A stretch of 64,000 bases of DNA, from assembly GCF_008312835.1 (NCBI RefSeq), contig NZ_VSKS01000010.1, positions 124,001 through 188,000 on the forward strand, written 5' to 3'. Shown piece by piece: positions 25,541 to 37,677 of the stretch. The notes under the pieces are model-generated. The model was not told the origin of the DNA and ran no database searches. It was given only the letters and a program-made list of their open reading frames with translations. The translations under genes and the position numbers were made by a program. The stretch is from Streptomyces marokkonensis (lineage in GTDB: Bacteria; Actinomycetota; Actinomycetes; Streptomycetales; Streptomycetaceae). Positions within the stretch are counted from its first letter, which is position 1; every line of letters starts with the position of its first letter.

Positions 25541-26107
25541 TCAGCGTGCGCCCGGCCGGAGCGGGACGCCACGGGCCGCTCGGACCCCCTCGGAGGGCCC
25601 TTCGGCCCCACCGGCGGACGCCGGGCGCGGAGGCACGCGCGGCAGCACCGCCTCCGGGTCGGGCGCGGGCACCGCGACCACCGGGACCGGCGCGTGGCGC
25701 AGGCACTCCCGGCCGACCGGACCGACGTCCGGCACGTCGCCCTGGCCGTGCACCGTGCGGCCCACGGCCAGCATGAGCGCGCCACGCGCCCGGTTCAGGA
25801 GCACCCGCACGGCCTGCCCCTCGACCAGCTCGGCCCGTACCGAGCCGTCGGTCCGGGGGCCGAAGGCCCGGCGCAGCGTCTCCGTGAGCAGCCGCGCGGC
25901 AGCGTCCCGCTCCTGGGCGGGCGTGGGCCGGACGGAGACCGGGGCGTACGGGGCGATGTGCGGTGCCGTCGCTTCCCACGCGTGCACCGCGACGACCTCG
26001 GCGCGCAGCGCGGCGGCCTGTTCCGCTGCCCAGCGCAGGGCCGCCGCCGAGGCCTCGGACCCGTCGACGCCGACCACGATGCTCCGGTTGGTGACGAGGT
26101 GGTTCAT
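25541..26107 (-). CDS. Universal stress protein, single UspA domain with a tail
   Basis: 188 aa, ATG 26107 after GGGAGGAT. One UspA domain covers about 8-150: SIVVGVDGSEASAAALRWAAEQA, VVAVHAWEATAP, ELVEGQAVRVLLNRARGALM, then GRTVHGQGDVPDVGPVGRECLRHAPVPVVAVP. The ATP loop is altered. After VVAVPAPDPE about 35 Pro/Ala/Gly/Arg-rich residues follow that are not part of the fold. This tail overlaps DNA that looks like a regulatory double box for the next gene. It is a different subgroup from the two-domain USPs in the window. Confidence 0.88.
   Translation of the reverse strand: MNHLVTNRSIVVGVDGSEASAAALRWAAEQAAALRAEVVAVHAWEATAPHIAPYAPVSVRPTPAQERDAAARLLTETLRRAFGPRTDGSVRAELVEGQAVRVLLNRARGALMLAVGRTVHGQGDVPDVGPVGRECLRHAPVPVVAVPAPDPEAVLPRVPPRPASAGGAEGPSEGVRAARGVPLRPGAR
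25573..25609 (-). promoter_or_regulatory. DevR-like boxes inside the USP tail
   Basis: GGGCCGCTCGGACCCCCT (25573-25590) and GGGCCCTTCGGCCCC (25595-25609), about 21 bp apart, lie within the coding tail of the USP and 130-166 bp before the cyclic-nucleotide-domain gene at 25443. Confidence 0.4.
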
Positions 26108-26187
26108 GGCATCCTCCCGCAAGGGTTCGTGCCCCCATCGTGACCCCGGCCCGGTGCCCGTGGCGTGGGCCGGCAGACCCCGGGCGG

Positions 26188-26205
26188 GTGTCCGATGGTC
26201 CCCGG
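26188..26205 (-). promoter_or_regulatory. DevR-like box upstream of the single-domain USP
   Basis: On the minus strand CCGGGGACCATCGGACAC, 81-98 bp before the start at 26107. A second good box is not clear. The 214-bp gap to the AdhE stop shows no gene. Confidence 0.35.
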
Positions 26206-26321
26206 CGGGCGGAAGGCCTTGGCGAGCGGGCCGGGCGGGGCGTGCCGCGGCGGCACGCCGAAGCCGGCCGGGGCGGGGTCCGGACGACCCCGGCCGGCCG
26301 GCTCCCGCCCGCGGGCCGCGT

Positions 26322-28964
26322 TCAGCCGTAGTAGGCCGCACGCATGAGCTCCTGCATGTCGTCGAGCATGGGCATCCTGGGGTTGGCGGGCGCGCACTGG
26401 TCCTCGTAGGCGTTGAGGGCCTGCTGCGGCAGCGCGTCGAGGAAGGCCCGCTCGTCGACGCCGAGCGCCCGGAACGTCGGCTCGATGCCCACGGCGGCGC
26501 GCAGCCGTTCGACGGCGGCGGCCAGCGACTCCACGCCCTCCTCGGGTGTCGCGGCGGCAAGCCCGAGGGCGCGGGCGATGTCCTGGAAGCGCTCGGGGGC
26601 CCGGTAGTTCTCGTACTTGGGCCAGCCCGTGAGCTTCGTGGGGACGGTGCCGTTGTAGCGGATGACGTGCGGCAGCAGGACCGCGTTGGTGCGGCCGTGC
26701 GCGACGTGGAAGGTCGCGCCCAGGGTGTGGGACATGGCGTGGACGATGCCGAGGAAGGCGTTGCCGAAGGCCATGCCCGCGATGGTGCCGGCGTTGTGCA
26801 TCTTCTCCCGCGCCTTCGGCGACCCGTCGCGGTCGTTCACCGCCGTCTCGATGTTGTCGAAGATCAGGCGGATGGCGTGCAGGGCCAGTCCGTCGGTGAA
26901 GTCGTTGGCGTAGACGGACACGTACGCCTCGATGGCGTGGGTGAGGGCGTCGAAGCCGCTGTCGGCGGCCAGGGCCGGCGGCAGCTCGGTGGTCAGCAGG
27001 GGGTCGATGATCGCCACGCTGGGGGTGAGCGCGTAGTCGGCCAGGGGGTACTTCTTGCCGGTGGCGGGGTCGGAGATGACCGCGAACGGGGTCACCTCGG
27101 CGCCGGTGCCCGAGGTCGTCGGGATGCAGACCAGCCGGGCGAGTGCGCCCAGGGTGGGGAAGCGGAAGGCGCGCTTGCGGATGTCGAAGAACTTCTGCCG
27201 CATGTCCGCGAAGTCGATGTCGGGCTGCTCGTACAGCAGCCACATCACCTTCGCCGCGTCCATGGGGGAGCCGCCGCCCAGCGCGATGATCGTGTCCGGA
27301 CGGAAGTCCCGCATCAGGTCCGCGCCCCGCTGCACCGAGTCGATGCTCGGCTCCGGCTCGACGTTGTCGATGACCTGCACGGTCACCGGCTCCCGGCGCC
27401 GCTGCAGGACGCGCGTGACACGGTCGACGAAGCCGAGGCGGGTCATCGTCGCGTCGGTGACCACGGTGACGCGGTGCACGTCCGGCATGGACGTCAGGTA
27501 GCGGATGGCCTGCGGCTCGAAGTAGATCTTCGGCGGCACCTTGAACCACTGCAGGTTGTTGCGGCGGGTGGACACCCGCTTGACGTTGAGCAGCTGGGCG
27601 GCGGAGACGTTGTTGGACACCGAGGTGCTGCCCCACGAGCCGCAGCCCAGCGTCAGCGACGGCAGCAGGTTGTTGTAGATGCCGCCGATGGCCCCCTGCG
27701 AGGACGGGGCGTTGACGATGATCCGCACGGTCTTCATGCGCTTGCCGTACGCCTCCGCGAGCTCACGGTCCTCGGTGTGGATGACGGCGCTGTGTCCCTG
27801 GCCGTGGAAGGCGACCATGTCGGCGGCCAGGTCGAAACCGCGCCGGGTGTTCTCGGCGCGCAGCACGGCCAGGACCGGGCAGAGCTTCTCGCGCGTCAGC
27901 GGCTCGTCGGGACCGACCCGTTCGGCCTCCACCAGGATGACGGACGTGTCCGCGGGCACGGAGAACCCGGCCTGCTCGGCGATCCACGCCGGACTCTGCC
28001 CGACGGCGGCCGCGTTGACCTTGGGCTCGCAGCCGCCGCCCGGGGCGGCCGAGGACGGGAACAGGAACGTCTCCAGCTTCGCCTTCTCCTCGCCGGTCGC
28101 CAGGTGGGCGTGCAGGACGCGGAACTCGGCCAGTGCCGCGTCGTAGATCTCGTCGTCCAGGATGACGGCCTGCTCGGAGGCGCAGATCATGCCGTTGTCG
28201 AACGACTTGGACAGCACCAGGTCGTTGACGGCCCGGCGCAGCTCCGCGCTCCTGTGCACGTAGGCGGGGACGTTCCCGGCGCCCACGCCGAGGGCGGGCT
28301 TGCCGGCCGAATAGGCGGCCTTCACCATGGCGTTGCCGCCGGTGGCCAGGATCAGCGAGACACCCGGGTGGCGCATCAGGGCACCGGTCGCCTCGACCGA
28401 CGGGGTGTCGATCCACTGGACGCAGTGTTCGGGAGCACCGGCGGCGACGGCGGCGTCCCGCACGATCCGGGCCGCCTCGGCGCTGCAGCGCTGTGCCGAG
28501 GGGTGGAAGGCGAACACGACCGGGTTGCGGGTCTTCAGCGCCATGAGCGCCTTGAAGACGGTGGTGGAGGTCGGGTTGGTCACCGGTGTGATCGCGCAGA
28601 CCACGCCGACGGGTTCCGCGATCTCGACGATGTCCTCGATGTCGTCACGGGCGATGACACCGACGGTCTTCATGTGGCCCATGCTGTGCGTGACGTGCTC
28701 GCAGGCGAAGATGTTCTTCGCCGCCTTGTCCTCGAAGAGGCCACGCCCGGTCTCCTCCACCGCCAGACGGGCCAGCAGGGTGTGCTGTTCCAGCGCGGCG
28801 ACGGAGGCCTTCTTCACGATGTGGTCGACCTGCTCCTGGGTGAGGGCCTCGTAGTCGTCGAGCGCCTTGAGTGCGGCCGTCACCAGACGGTCCACGGCGA
28901 CGTCGCTGTCGGACGGCGCGCCGGTGGGCGCCGGGGCCGTGGTTCCTTCGTCGTGTCGGCTCAT
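26322..28964 (-). CDS. adhE: Bifunctional acetaldehyde-CoA/alcohol dehydrogenase
   Basis: 880 aa, ATG 28964 after TGGAGG. The N-terminal CoA-acylating aldehyde dehydrogenase covers about 20-450. It has ITPVTNPTSTTVFKALMALK, LILATGGNAMVKAAYSAGKP and catalytic Cys261 in DNGMICASEQAV. The C-terminal iron-dependent alcohol dehydrogenase covers about 460-875: ALGGGSPMDAAKVMWLLYE, IPTTSGTGAEVTPFAVI, and metal histidines in HAMSHTLGATFHVAHGRTNA. It reduces acetyl-CoA to ethanol, oxidising two NADH, in the cytoplasm as filamentous spirosomes. Length matches E. coli AdhE (891). PFL and PPDK nearby suggest a fermentative module. Tandem DevR-like boxes lie upstream. Confidence 0.96.
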   Translation of the reverse strand: MSRHDEGTTAPAPTGAPSDSDVAVDRLVTAALKALDDYEALTQEQVDHIVKKASVAALEQHTLLARLAVEETGRGLFEDKAAKNIFACEHVTHSMGHMKTVGVIARDDIEDIVEIAEPVGVVCAITPVTNPTSTTVFKALMALKTRNPVVFAFHPSAQRCSAEAARIVRDAAVAAGAPEHCVQWIDTPSVEATGALMRHPGVSLILATGGNAMVKAAYSAGKPALGVGAGNVPAYVHRSAELRRAVNDLVLSKSFDNGMICASEQAVILDDEIYDAALAEFRVLHAHLATGEEKAKLETFLFPSSAAPGGGCEPKVNAAAVGQSPAWIAEQAGFSVPADTSVILVEAERVGPDEPLTREKLCPVLAVLRAENTRRGFDLAADMVAFHGQGHSAVIHTEDRELAEAYGKRMKTVRIIVNAPSSQGAIGGIYNNLLPSLTLGCGSWGSTSVSNNVSAAQLLNVKRVSTRRNNLQWFKVPPKIYFEPQAIRYLTSMPDVHRVTVVTDATMTRLGFVDRVTRVLQRRREPVTVQVIDNVEPEPSIDSVQRGADLMRDFRPDTIIALGGGSPMDAAKVMWLLYEQPDIDFADMRQKFFDIRKRAFRFPTLGALARLVCIPTTSGTGAEVTPFAVISDPATGKKYPLADYALTPSVAIIDPLLTTELPPALAADSGFDALTHAIEAYVSVYANDFTDGLALHAIRLIFDNIETAVNDRDGSPKAREKMHNAGTIAGMAFGNAFLGIVHAMSHTLGATFHVAHGRTNAVLLPHVIRYNGTVPTKLTGWPKYENYRAPERFQDIARALGLAAATPEEGVESLAAAVERLRAAVGIEPTFRALGVDERAFLDALPQQALNAYEDQCAPANPRMPMLDDMQELMRAAYYG

Positions 28965-29082
28965 GCGGAGTACGCCTCCAGGGTGAGGGCCGTCATGACG
29001 TACGGCCGCGGGTGGGGAGGCGGCGCCGTGGGTGACGGGCACCGCTCTCAACTCCACTGTCCCCTGCGTTCGTTGTGCCGCG

Positions 29083-29120
29083 CAGGCGCCGAAGGTCCCC
29101 TTCCCGGGCCGTCCGTCCCT
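29083..29120 (-). promoter_or_regulatory. Tandem DevR/DosR-like boxes before adhE
   Basis: Minus-strand GGGGACCTTCGGCGCCTG (29100-29083) and AGGGACGGACGGCCC (29120-29106), about 21 bp apart, 119-156 bp before adhE. This is farther upstream than at the other genes. The 380-bp gap 28965-29344 contains this pair and the terminator below and no supported gene. Confidence 0.55.
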
Positions 29121-29271
29121 GACCGGGAGGGCCGGGCGGCCGCCCGGCCCGGCCCCCCAAGGCCGCGGACGGCCGGGACGGGCCGGCGCCGCACGGGCGC
29201 CGGAACGGAACACCCGGGCGCCGGCGCCGACCGCGTCCCGGCCCGCGGTACCCGGGCGCCGGCCCCGGCAC

Positions 29272-29309
29272 GGCGAACGGCCCGGGGCGGCTGCCCCGGG
29301 CCGTTCGCC
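29272..29309 (-). terminator. 17-bp hairpin after the PPDK-HPF operon
   Basis: GGCGAACGGCCCGGGGC and GCCCCGGGCCGTTCGCC around GGCT, 35 nt past the HPF-like stop on the minus strand. It separates that operon from the adhE promoter. Confidence 0.8.
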
Positions 29310-29344
29310 CGTCCCGCGGCACGAGGTGCCGCGGCCGTTCACCC

Positions 29345-29743
29345 TCATCCGGCGCCCTGGCGCTGCTGACGCCGCGGGCCGCCGCGCCACGGCGGTGGCG
29401 CGGCCGTCCTGCGGGCCTCGACCCGCCGGTGCGCCGAGCGTTCCGTACGGCTGCGCAGCCGGTCCTGCAGACGGTCGGCGAGTTCCCGCGCGCTCGCCTC
29501 GCGGGCGTGCACGACGACGAGGTCGTCGCCCACCTGGATCTCGGCCCCGGCGAACCAGGGGAGCGCGACGTGGGCCGCCGCGGCCCTGGTGACGCGGACC
29601 TCCCCGCTGACGGGCGGGAGCCCGGGACGGCCCAGGACGGCGCCGATCTTCTCCCGCAGGTAGGCGAGCGCCCCCTCGTCCACGTTCCCGTCGGCCCGCA
29701 CCCGGACGGCGACACCACCGGTGCCGGTGCCCTCGTTCGTCAT
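29345..29743 (-). CDS. HPF/RaiA-like ribosome-associated protein
   Basis: 132 aa. ATG 29743 is chosen for GGAAGGAG 8 nt upstream. The domain covers about 10-95: VAVRVRADGNVDEGALAYLREKIGAVL, VTRAAAAHVALPWFAGAEIQVGDDLVVVHAREAS, then ELADRLQDRLRSR. This is the beta-alpha-beta pattern of the S30AE/HPF fold. The C-terminal 35 residues are Arg/Pro-rich and probably disordered. HPF-type proteins dimerise or protect ribosomes in dormancy; short actinobacterial versions are found in hypoxia regulons. It lies 101 nt after PPDK on the same strand. Assignment is by pattern, not by a strong motif. Confidence 0.65.
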   Translation of the reverse strand: MTNEGTGTGGVAVRVRADGNVDEGALAYLREKIGAVLGRPGLPPVSGEVRVTRAAAAHVALPWFAGAEIQVGDDLVVVHAREASARELADRLQDRLRSRTERSAHRRVEARRTAAPPPWRGGPRRQQRQGAG

Positions 29744-29844
29744 CTGCCCCACTCCTTCCGCTGATCTCTGCAGCCCCAGACTGCCCCGCGTGCCGCCCGG
29801 GCCCCAGGGCCGCCCGGCCCGGGGTACCGGGCCGGGGGTCCCGG

Positions 29845-32541
<2,697 letters not shown>

Positions 32542-32624
32542 GACACCGTGCTCCTCTTCTGGGGGCTGATGCATCCAGCGTCCGGCCGGCGGGCCCGCGG
32601 CGCGAGGTGCCGGCAGACCCGGGC

Positions 32625-32712
32625 AAGGGGCCGATGGGCCCGCGGCCCCCCGCCGGGGGCGTTCCGGGGAAGTGGGGCCGAAGGGATCCGTACAGGGTCT
32701 GTGCGGCCCCTG
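32625..32712. promoter_or_regulatory. Three DevR-like boxes in the divergent ppdK/USP promoter
   Basis: AAGGGGCCGATGGGCCC (32625-32641) faces ppdK (84-100 bp away). GGGGCCGAAGGGATCC (32674-32689) and AGGGTCTGTGCGGCCCCTG (32694-32712) form a 21-bp-spaced pair ending 78 bp before the USP start at 32791. Confidence 0.55.
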
Positions 32713-32790
32713 GGAGCCGGCCCGGGTGGGGGAGAGGCTCGAGGGCGTCGGGGACACCGGAAGCGTTCCGGGGTCCGGGAGGGACGCGCC

Positions 32791-33723
32791 ATGCCACACA
32801 CCGTAGTAGTCGGAGTCGACGGATCCGCGGCGAGTCCGGCGGCCGTGCACTGGGCTGCCCGGGAGGCCGCGCGCCACGGCGGCGGACTCGCCGTCGTGCA
32901 CGCCGGGCGCCACCCCGCCCGGCCCCGGCCGGACGTGCCCCCGGGCGGCACCGGGCAGGACCGGGCCGGGCGGACCGTCCGGGAGGCCGTCCACGGCGTC
33001 CACGCGGATCACCCCGGACTGCCGGTCGCCGGCCGGGTCGTGTCCGGCTCCCCGGTCGCCGCCCTCGTCGCCGCCGCCGCGGACGCCGAGCTGCTGGTCC
33101 TCGGATCGCACGGCGTGAGCGGGGTGACCGGATTCGTCACGGGATCCGTGTCCCAGCGGATGGTCGCCCGGTCACCGCGGCCCGTGGTGGTGGTGAGGCC
33201 CGGGTGGACCGCGGCCGACGAGCATCTCCCGGCCGCGGACGGCGTGGCCCCGGAGGAGATCCCCGCGACGCCCCACCGGGCCGTCGTGCTGGGGCTGGAC
33301 GTCCGGCACCCCTGCGACGAACTGATCGGGTTCGCCTTCGACGCCGCCCGGCGCCGGGGCACCCGCCTGACCGTCGTCCACGCGTTCAAGGTGCCGCCGC
33401 AGCCCGCCTCCGACGCGTCGCTGGTCACGGCGCCCGCCGCACCGCCGCCGCCGGTGGCCGGGGCGGAGGCCCTCGCGGCCGCGGAGCGGGCGGTGAGCGC
33501 CGCCCTGGGCCCCTGGTGCGAGAAGTACCCGACGGTCCGGGTGACCCGGAGCGTGACCGAGGGCCGGGCCGCCACCGCCCTGGTCCGCGCCGCACACGAC
33601 GCCGGGCTGCTCGTGGTGGGACGCCGTACGGGCGGTGGCCGGCTCGGTGCCCGCACCGGACCCGTGACCCATGCCGTCCTCCACCACGTCGCCTGCCCCG
33701 TCGCCGTGGTGCCGCACGTCTAG
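32791..33723 (+). CDS. Universal stress protein, two UspA domains
   Basis: 310 aa, ATG 32791 after GGGAGGGA. Domain 1 has [22 protein letters not shown] and a canonical loop [17 protein letters not shown]. Domain 2 has [22 protein letters not shown] and the loop-like [21 protein letters not shown], ending [11 protein letters not shown] Pro/Ala-rich insertion (about 208-225) lengthens domain 2. It is divergent from ppdK, with its own double box. Confidence 0.93.
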   Translation: MPHTVVVGVDGSAASPAAVHWAAREAARHGGGLAVVHAGRHPARPRPDVPPGGTGQDRAGRTVREAVHGVHADHPGLPVAGRVVSGSPVAALVAAAADAELLVLGSHGVSGVTGFVTGSVSQRMVARSPRPVVVVRPGWTAADEHLPAADGVAPEEIPATPHRAVVLGLDVRHPCDELIGFAFDAARRRGTRLTVVHAFKVPPQPASDASLVTAPAAPPPPVAGAEALAAAERAVSAALGPWCEKYPTVRVTRSVTEGRAATALVRAAHDAGLLVVGRRTGGGRLGARTGPVTHAVLHHVACPVAVVPHV

Positions 33724-33727
33724 CCCA

Positions 33728-33745
33728 CCCGGCCGCGCGGCCGGG
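33728..33745 (+). terminator. Short hairpin after the USP
   Basis: CCCGGCC and GGCCGGG around GCGC, 4 nt past the stop. Confidence 0.5.
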
Positions 33746-33771
33746 CCGGCGGCCCCGTCCGCACCGGTGCC

Positions 33772-33809
33772 GCGCCGAAGGTCCCGGACCACGGGGGCCG
33801 GACGGAACC
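33772..33809 (+). promoter_or_regulatory. Tandem DevR/DosR-like boxes before pflB
   Basis: GCGCCGAAGGTCCCGG (33772-33787) and GGGGGCCGGACGGAACC (33793-33809), 21 bp apart, ending 86 bp before the PFL ATG. The first is the inverted form of the adhE box. Confidence 0.5.
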
Positions 33810-33895
33810 GGTGCGGTGCCCTGACCGGCACTCCCCGCGATCACGCCGGACGGCGAGCATCGACAGTGACAGCCCCGCCACGGAGAGGACCCGTG

Positions 33896-36154
33896 ATGAC
33901 CACGACCATGACAGCCGGCCCCCGGACCGCCGACGCCTGGCGGCAGTTCGCCGGGACGCGGTGGCGTGAGCACATCGACGTGCGCGACTTCATCCAGGCC
34001 AACTACACGCCCTACGAGGGCGACGCGGCCTTCCTGGCCGGGCCGACGGACCGGACCCGCGCGGTGTGGGAGAAGGTCAGCGCGCTCTTCCCCGAGGAGC
34101 GGCGCCGGGGCATCCTCGACGTCGACACCGCCACCCCCTCCACGATCACCTCGCACGCCCCCGGTTACATCGACCGGGAGCGCGAACTGATCGTGGGCCT
34201 GCAGACGGACGCCCCGCTGAAGCGCGCGATCATGCCCAACGGCGGGCTGCGCATGGTGGAGAACGGGCTGCGGGCGTACGGCTACGAGCCCGACCCCTTC
34301 GTCACCCGGGTGTTCGGCACCTACCGCAAGACCCACAACGCCGGTGTCTTCGACGCGTACACCCCCGTGATGCGCGCCGCCCGCAAGGCCGGCATCATCA
34401 CCGGGCTGCCCGACGCCTACGGCCGCGGCCGGATCATCGGCGACTACCGGCGCGTCGCGCTGTACGGCACGGACCGGCTGATCGAGGCCAAGCGCGCCGA
34501 GCGCGCCCTGCTGGACGCGCGGCCCTCAGGCCCGGACGTCATCCGCGACCGCGAGGAGCTGGCCGAGCAGATCCGCGCGCTGGGCGAACTGACCGAGATG
34601 GCGGCCTCGTACGGCTGTGACGTCTCACGTCCCGCGACGACCGCGCACGAGGCGGTGCAGTGGCTCTACCTCGGCTTCCTGGCGGCGGTGAAGGAGCAGA
34701 ACGGCGCCGCGATGTCCCTCGGCCGCACCTCCACCTTCCTCGACGTCTACCTCCAGCGGGACCTGGAGGAGGGCACGGTCGACGAGACCCGGGCCCAGGA
34801 ACTCGTCGACGACTTCGTGATCAAGCTGCGGATCGTGCGGTTCCTGCGCACCCCCGAGTACGACACCCTGTTCTCCGGCGACCCCACCTGGGTGACGGAG
34901 TCCATCGGCGGCATCGGGGAGGACGGCCGCCCGCTGGTCACCCGCACGTCCTTCCGCTTCCTGCAGACCCTCTACAACCTCGGCCCGGCCCCCGAGCCCA
35001 ACCTGACCGTCCTGTGGTCGCCGCGGCTGCCCGCGGGCTTCAAGCGGTTCTGCGCGCAGGTCTCCATCGACACCAGCGCGATCCAGTACGAGTCCGACGA
35101 GCTGATGCGTCCGCGCACCGGTGACGACACCGCGATCGCCTGCTGCGTCTCCGCGATGGCGGTGGGCAAGCAGATGCAGTTCTTCGGCGCGCGGGTGAAC
35201 CTGGCCAAGGCACTGCTGTACGCGGTCAACGGCGGCCGGGACGAGATGACCGGCGAGCAGGTCGCACCCCCGATGCCCGCGCTGACGGGGGAGTACCTCG
35301 ACCACGAGGAGCTGGAGGCGGCGTACGACCGCGTGCTGGACTGGCTGGCGGAGACCTACGTCGAGGCACTGAACGTCATCCACTACATGCACGACAAGTA
35401 CGCCTACGAGCGCCTGGAGATGGCGCTGCACGACCACCCGGTGCACCGGTTCATGGCGTGCGGCATCGCCGGACTGTCGGTCGCCGTGGACAGCCTGTCG
35501 GCCGTCAGGCACGCGCGGGTGAAGGTCTTCCGGGACGGCACCGGACTCGCCGTCGACTTCCGCACCGAGGGGGAGTTCCCGGCCTACGGCAACAACGACG
35601 ACCGCGCCGACTCGATCGCCGTCGACCTGGTGGAGTCGTTCATGGCGAAGGTGCGCAAGCACCCCACCTACCGCGACGCCGAGCACACGCAGTCCGTGCT
35701 GACCATCACCTCGAACGTGGTCTACGGCAAGCACACGGGCAACACGCCCGACGGCCGGCGGGCGGGAGAACCCTTCGCACCGGGCGCCAACCCGATGAAC
35801 GGACGCGACCGGCACGGGGTGGCCGCCTCGGCCCTCTCGGTGGCCAAGCTGCCGTACGAGCAGGCCCGGGACGGCATCTCCCTGACCACGACCATCACGC
35901 CCGAGGGTCTCGGACACGTCCCCGAGGAGCGCGCCGGCAACCTGGTCGGCATCCTCGACGCCTACATGGCCTCGGGCGGCTTCCACATGAACGTGAACGT
36001 CCTGAACCGCGCGGTCCTGCGGGACGCCATGGAACACCCGGAGAAGTACCCGGAACTGACGATCCGGGTGTCCGGGTACGCCGTCAACTTCGTCCGGCTG
36101 ACCCGTGAACAGCAGCTCGACGTGATCAGCCGTACCTTCCACGGCTCGCTGTGA
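33896..36154 (+). CDS. pflB: Pyruvate formate-lyase (glycyl radical enzyme)
   Basis: 752 aa, ATG 33896 (in-frame GTG 33893 possible) after AGAGGA. Catalytic Cys416-Cys417 sit in [16 protein letters not shown]. The glycyl radical loop is [20 protein letters not shown] with Gly727. Other PFL motifs: [61 protein letters not shown] and [20 protein letters not shown]. It cleaves pyruvate with CoA to acetyl-CoA and formate under anoxia; the radical is destroyed by O2. Length matches E. coli PflB (760). The activase overlaps its stop by 4 nt. It is unusual in a genus regarded as strictly aerobic. Confidence 0.97.
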   Translation: MTTTMTAGPRTADAWRQFAGTRWREHIDVRDFIQANYTPYEGDAAFLAGPTDRTRAVWEKVSALFPEERRRGILDVDTATPSTITSHAPGYIDRERELIVGLQTDAPLKRAIMPNGGLRMVENGLRAYGYEPDPFVTRVFGTYRKTHNAGVFDAYTPVMRAARKAGIITGLPDAYGRGRIIGDYRRVALYGTDRLIEAKRAERALLDARPSGPDVIRDREELAEQIRALGELTEMAASYGCDVSRPATTAHEAVQWLYLGFLAAVKEQNGAAMSLGRTSTFLDVYLQRDLEEGTVDETRAQELVDDFVIKLRIVRFLRTPEYDTLFSGDPTWVTESIGGIGEDGRPLVTRTSFRFLQTLYNLGPAPEPNLTVLWSPRLPAGFKRFCAQVSIDTSAIQYESDELMRPRTGDDTAIACCVSAMAVGKQMQFFGARVNLAKALLYAVNGGRDEMTGEQVAPPMPALTGEYLDHEELEAAYDRVLDWLAETYVEALNVIHYMHDKYAYERLEMALHDHPVHRFMACGIAGLSVAVDSLSAVRHARVKVFRDGTGLAVDFRTEGEFPAYGNNDDRADSIAVDLVESFMAKVRKHPTYRDAEHTQSVLTITSNVVYGKHTGNTPDGRRAGEPFAPGANPMNGRDRHGVAASALSVAKLPYEQARDGISLTTTITPEGLGHVPEERAGNLVGILDAYMASGGFHMNVNVLNRAVLRDAMEHPEKYPELTIRVSGYAVNFVRLTREQQLDVISRTFHGSL

Positions 36155-36897
36155 GCACCACGGCCGAGCCGGTGACGGGCCGGATCCACTCCTGGGACCT
36201 CTCCACGGGAGTGGACGGTCCCGGGACCCGGTTCGTCCTCTTCCTCAGCGGCTGCCCCCTGCGCTGCCTGTACTGCGCCAACCCGGACACCTGGCACATG
36301 CGGGACGGCAAACCGGCCACCGTCGACGAGGTGATGGCCGAGATCGAGAAGTACCGGGCCTTCATCACCACCGCCGGCGGGGGCGTCACCCTCACCGGCG
36401 GCGAGGCCCTCCTCCAGCCGGCGTTCACGGCGGCGGTCCTCCGCCGCTGCAAGGAGCTCGGTCTGCACACGGCCCTCGACACCTCCGGCTTCCTCGGCGC
36501 CCGCGCGAGCGACGCCCTGCTCGCCGACACCGACCTGGTGCTGCTGGACATCAAGTCCTTCGACGCGCGCACCTACCGCCGTCTGACCGGCGCCGCCCTC
36601 GCCCCGACGACGGCCTTCGCCGCCCGTCTGGACCGGCTGGGCGTCCCGGTGTGGATCCGTTACGTCCTCGTGCCCGGCTGGACCGACGACCCGGCCGCGA
36701 TCGACGGGCTCGGCGGGTTCCTGGCCGGACTGGGCAACGTCGACCGGGTGGACGTCCTGCCCTTCCACAAACTCGGCGCCCACAAGTACGACGCGCTGGG
36801 CATCCCCTTCCCGCTGCGCGACACCCCCGTACCGGATCCGGACCTGACCGAGCGGGTGCGGCGGCAGTTCCGGGAGCACGGCCTGCGGGCACAGTGA
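36151..36897 (+). CDS. pflA: Pyruvate formate-lyase activating enzyme (radical SAM)
   Basis: 248 aa, GTG 36151 overlapping the PFL stop (GTGA). The CxxxCxxC cluster motif is Cys35-Cys39-Cys42 in [17 protein letters not shown]. Also present are [14 protein letters not shown] (SAM-binding GGE), [10 protein letters not shown] and LLDIKSFD. It uses a 4Fe-4S cluster and S-adenosylmethionine to abstract hydrogen from Gly727 of PFL. Translational coupling supports the pair. It is a short, PflA-type activase without extra ferredoxin domains, as expected for true PFL. Confidence 0.97.
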   Translation: MSTTAEPVTGRIHSWDLSTGVDGPGTRFVLFLSGCPLRCLYCANPDTWHMRDGKPATVDEVMAEIEKYRAFITTAGGGVTLTGGEALLQPAFTAAVLRRCKELGLHTALDTSGFLGARASDALLADTDLVLLDIKSFDARTYRRLTGAALAPTTAFAARLDRLGVPVWIRYVLVPGWTDDPAAIDGLGGFLAGLGNVDRVDVLPFHKLGAHKYDALGIPFPLRDTPVPDPDLTERVRRQFREHGLRAQ

Positions 36898-36950
36898 GGC
36901 TCACCCCCGAGCCGGTCACGGCCTCCCGCTCGTCCCGGCCCCGTACCGGA

Positions 36951-37133
36951 TCAGGGGCGGAGCCCGTCGCGCCGCTCCTCGGTCCCCGGGGCGGGGGACT
37001 TCAGGGCGCGGGTCTCGGCCTTGAGGATGCGGGCCGACTTGCCCGCGGAGCGGACGAGATCCGGGAGCCTCTTGGCGGCGAGTACGGCGATGACGACGAT
37101 CAGGATGACGGCCAGCTCGCTCAGTCCGAACAT
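36951..37133 (-). CDS. tatA: TatA/E-like small translocase protein
   Basis: 60 aa, ATG 37133 after AAGGAG. MFGLSELAVILIVVIAVLAAKRLPDL has the short N-terminus, a single membrane helix (about 5-20) and the following amphipathic helix (LPDLVRSAGKSARIL) of TatA. The hinge reads AAKRLPDL in place of the common FG-K-LPEL. An unlinked additional TatA copy is common in Streptomyces; no TatB or TatC is here. It is divergent from the BlaI gene across an operator-like palindrome. Confidence 0.8.
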   Translation of the reverse strand: MFGLSELAVILIVVIAVLAAKRLPDLVRSAGKSARILKAETRALKSPAPGTEERRDGLRP

Positions 37134-37170
37134 GGGTGTCCTGCTCCTTCTCCGAGGCCCGGTCGCGAAT

Positions 37171-37184
37171 CTACATCACTGTAG
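37171..37184. promoter_or_regulatory. BlaI/MecI-type operator
   Basis: CTACATCACTGTAG is a CTACA-N4-TGTAG inverted repeat in an AT-richer patch between the divergent tatA and blaI-type genes. BlaI/MecI repressors recognise TACA/TGTA half-sites, so autoregulation and possibly tatA control are likely. Confidence 0.65.
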
Positions 37185-37281
37185 AGTAGGTGCGGGCCCC
37201 CGTGGGCCGCGCGGAGGCACCGGACGGGCGTCCATACGATGTCAGCCCGGCGAACCGGCGGTGGCGGAAGGGAGACAGGGC

Positions 37282-37671
37282 GTGGCGGAGGAGCGGCAGC
37301 GTTCCCGGCGGCGGGGGCAGGGCGAGCTGGAGGCGCTGGTCCTGGCCGCGCTGCGGGAGGCGGACGGCCCGGCGACGGCCGGCTGGGTGCAGCAGCGCCT
37401 CGGCGGCGACCTCGCCTATACGACCGTCATCACCATCCTGACCAGGCTGCTGGCCAAGGGCGCGGTCACCCGGGAGCGCTCGGGCCGGTCCTTCGCCTGG
37501 ACGTCCTCGTCGGACCAGGCGGGCCTGGCCGCCCACAAGATGCGCAAGGTACTGGACGCCGAGAGCGACCGGGAGGCGGTGCTGGCCAGCTTCGTCACCG
37601 GTCTCGGGCCGGACGACGAACGCCTCCTGCGGGAGCTGCTGGGCCAGTCGGGGAACGACGGGGAAGACTGA
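37282..37671 (+). CDS. BlaI/MecI-family repressor
   Basis: 129 aa. GTG 37282, 7 nt after AAGGGAG. A winged helix covers about 10-80: RGQGELEALVLAALREADGPATAGWVQQRL, then LAYTTVITILTRLLAKGAVTRER. A dimer helix follows (KVLDAESDREAVLASFVTGL). In the classical system the repressor is cleaved after signalling by an M56 metallopeptidase, which is encoded next (6-nt gap). Its probable operator lies at 37171. In Streptomyces many such pairs have no beta-lactamase link. Confidence 0.9.
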   Translation: MAEERQRSRRRGQGELEALVLAALREADGPATAGWVQQRLGGDLAYTTVITILTRLLAKGAVTRERSGRSFAWTSSSDQAGLAAHKMRKVLDAESDREAVLASFVTGLGPDDERLLRELLGQSGNDGED

Positions 37672-37677
37672 GCGGCC

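Noticed and set aside
37262-37281. GTG at 37261 as start of the BlaI-type gene
   Set aside because: GTG 37282 has AAGGGAG at the right distance, and the winged-helix homology starts just after it.
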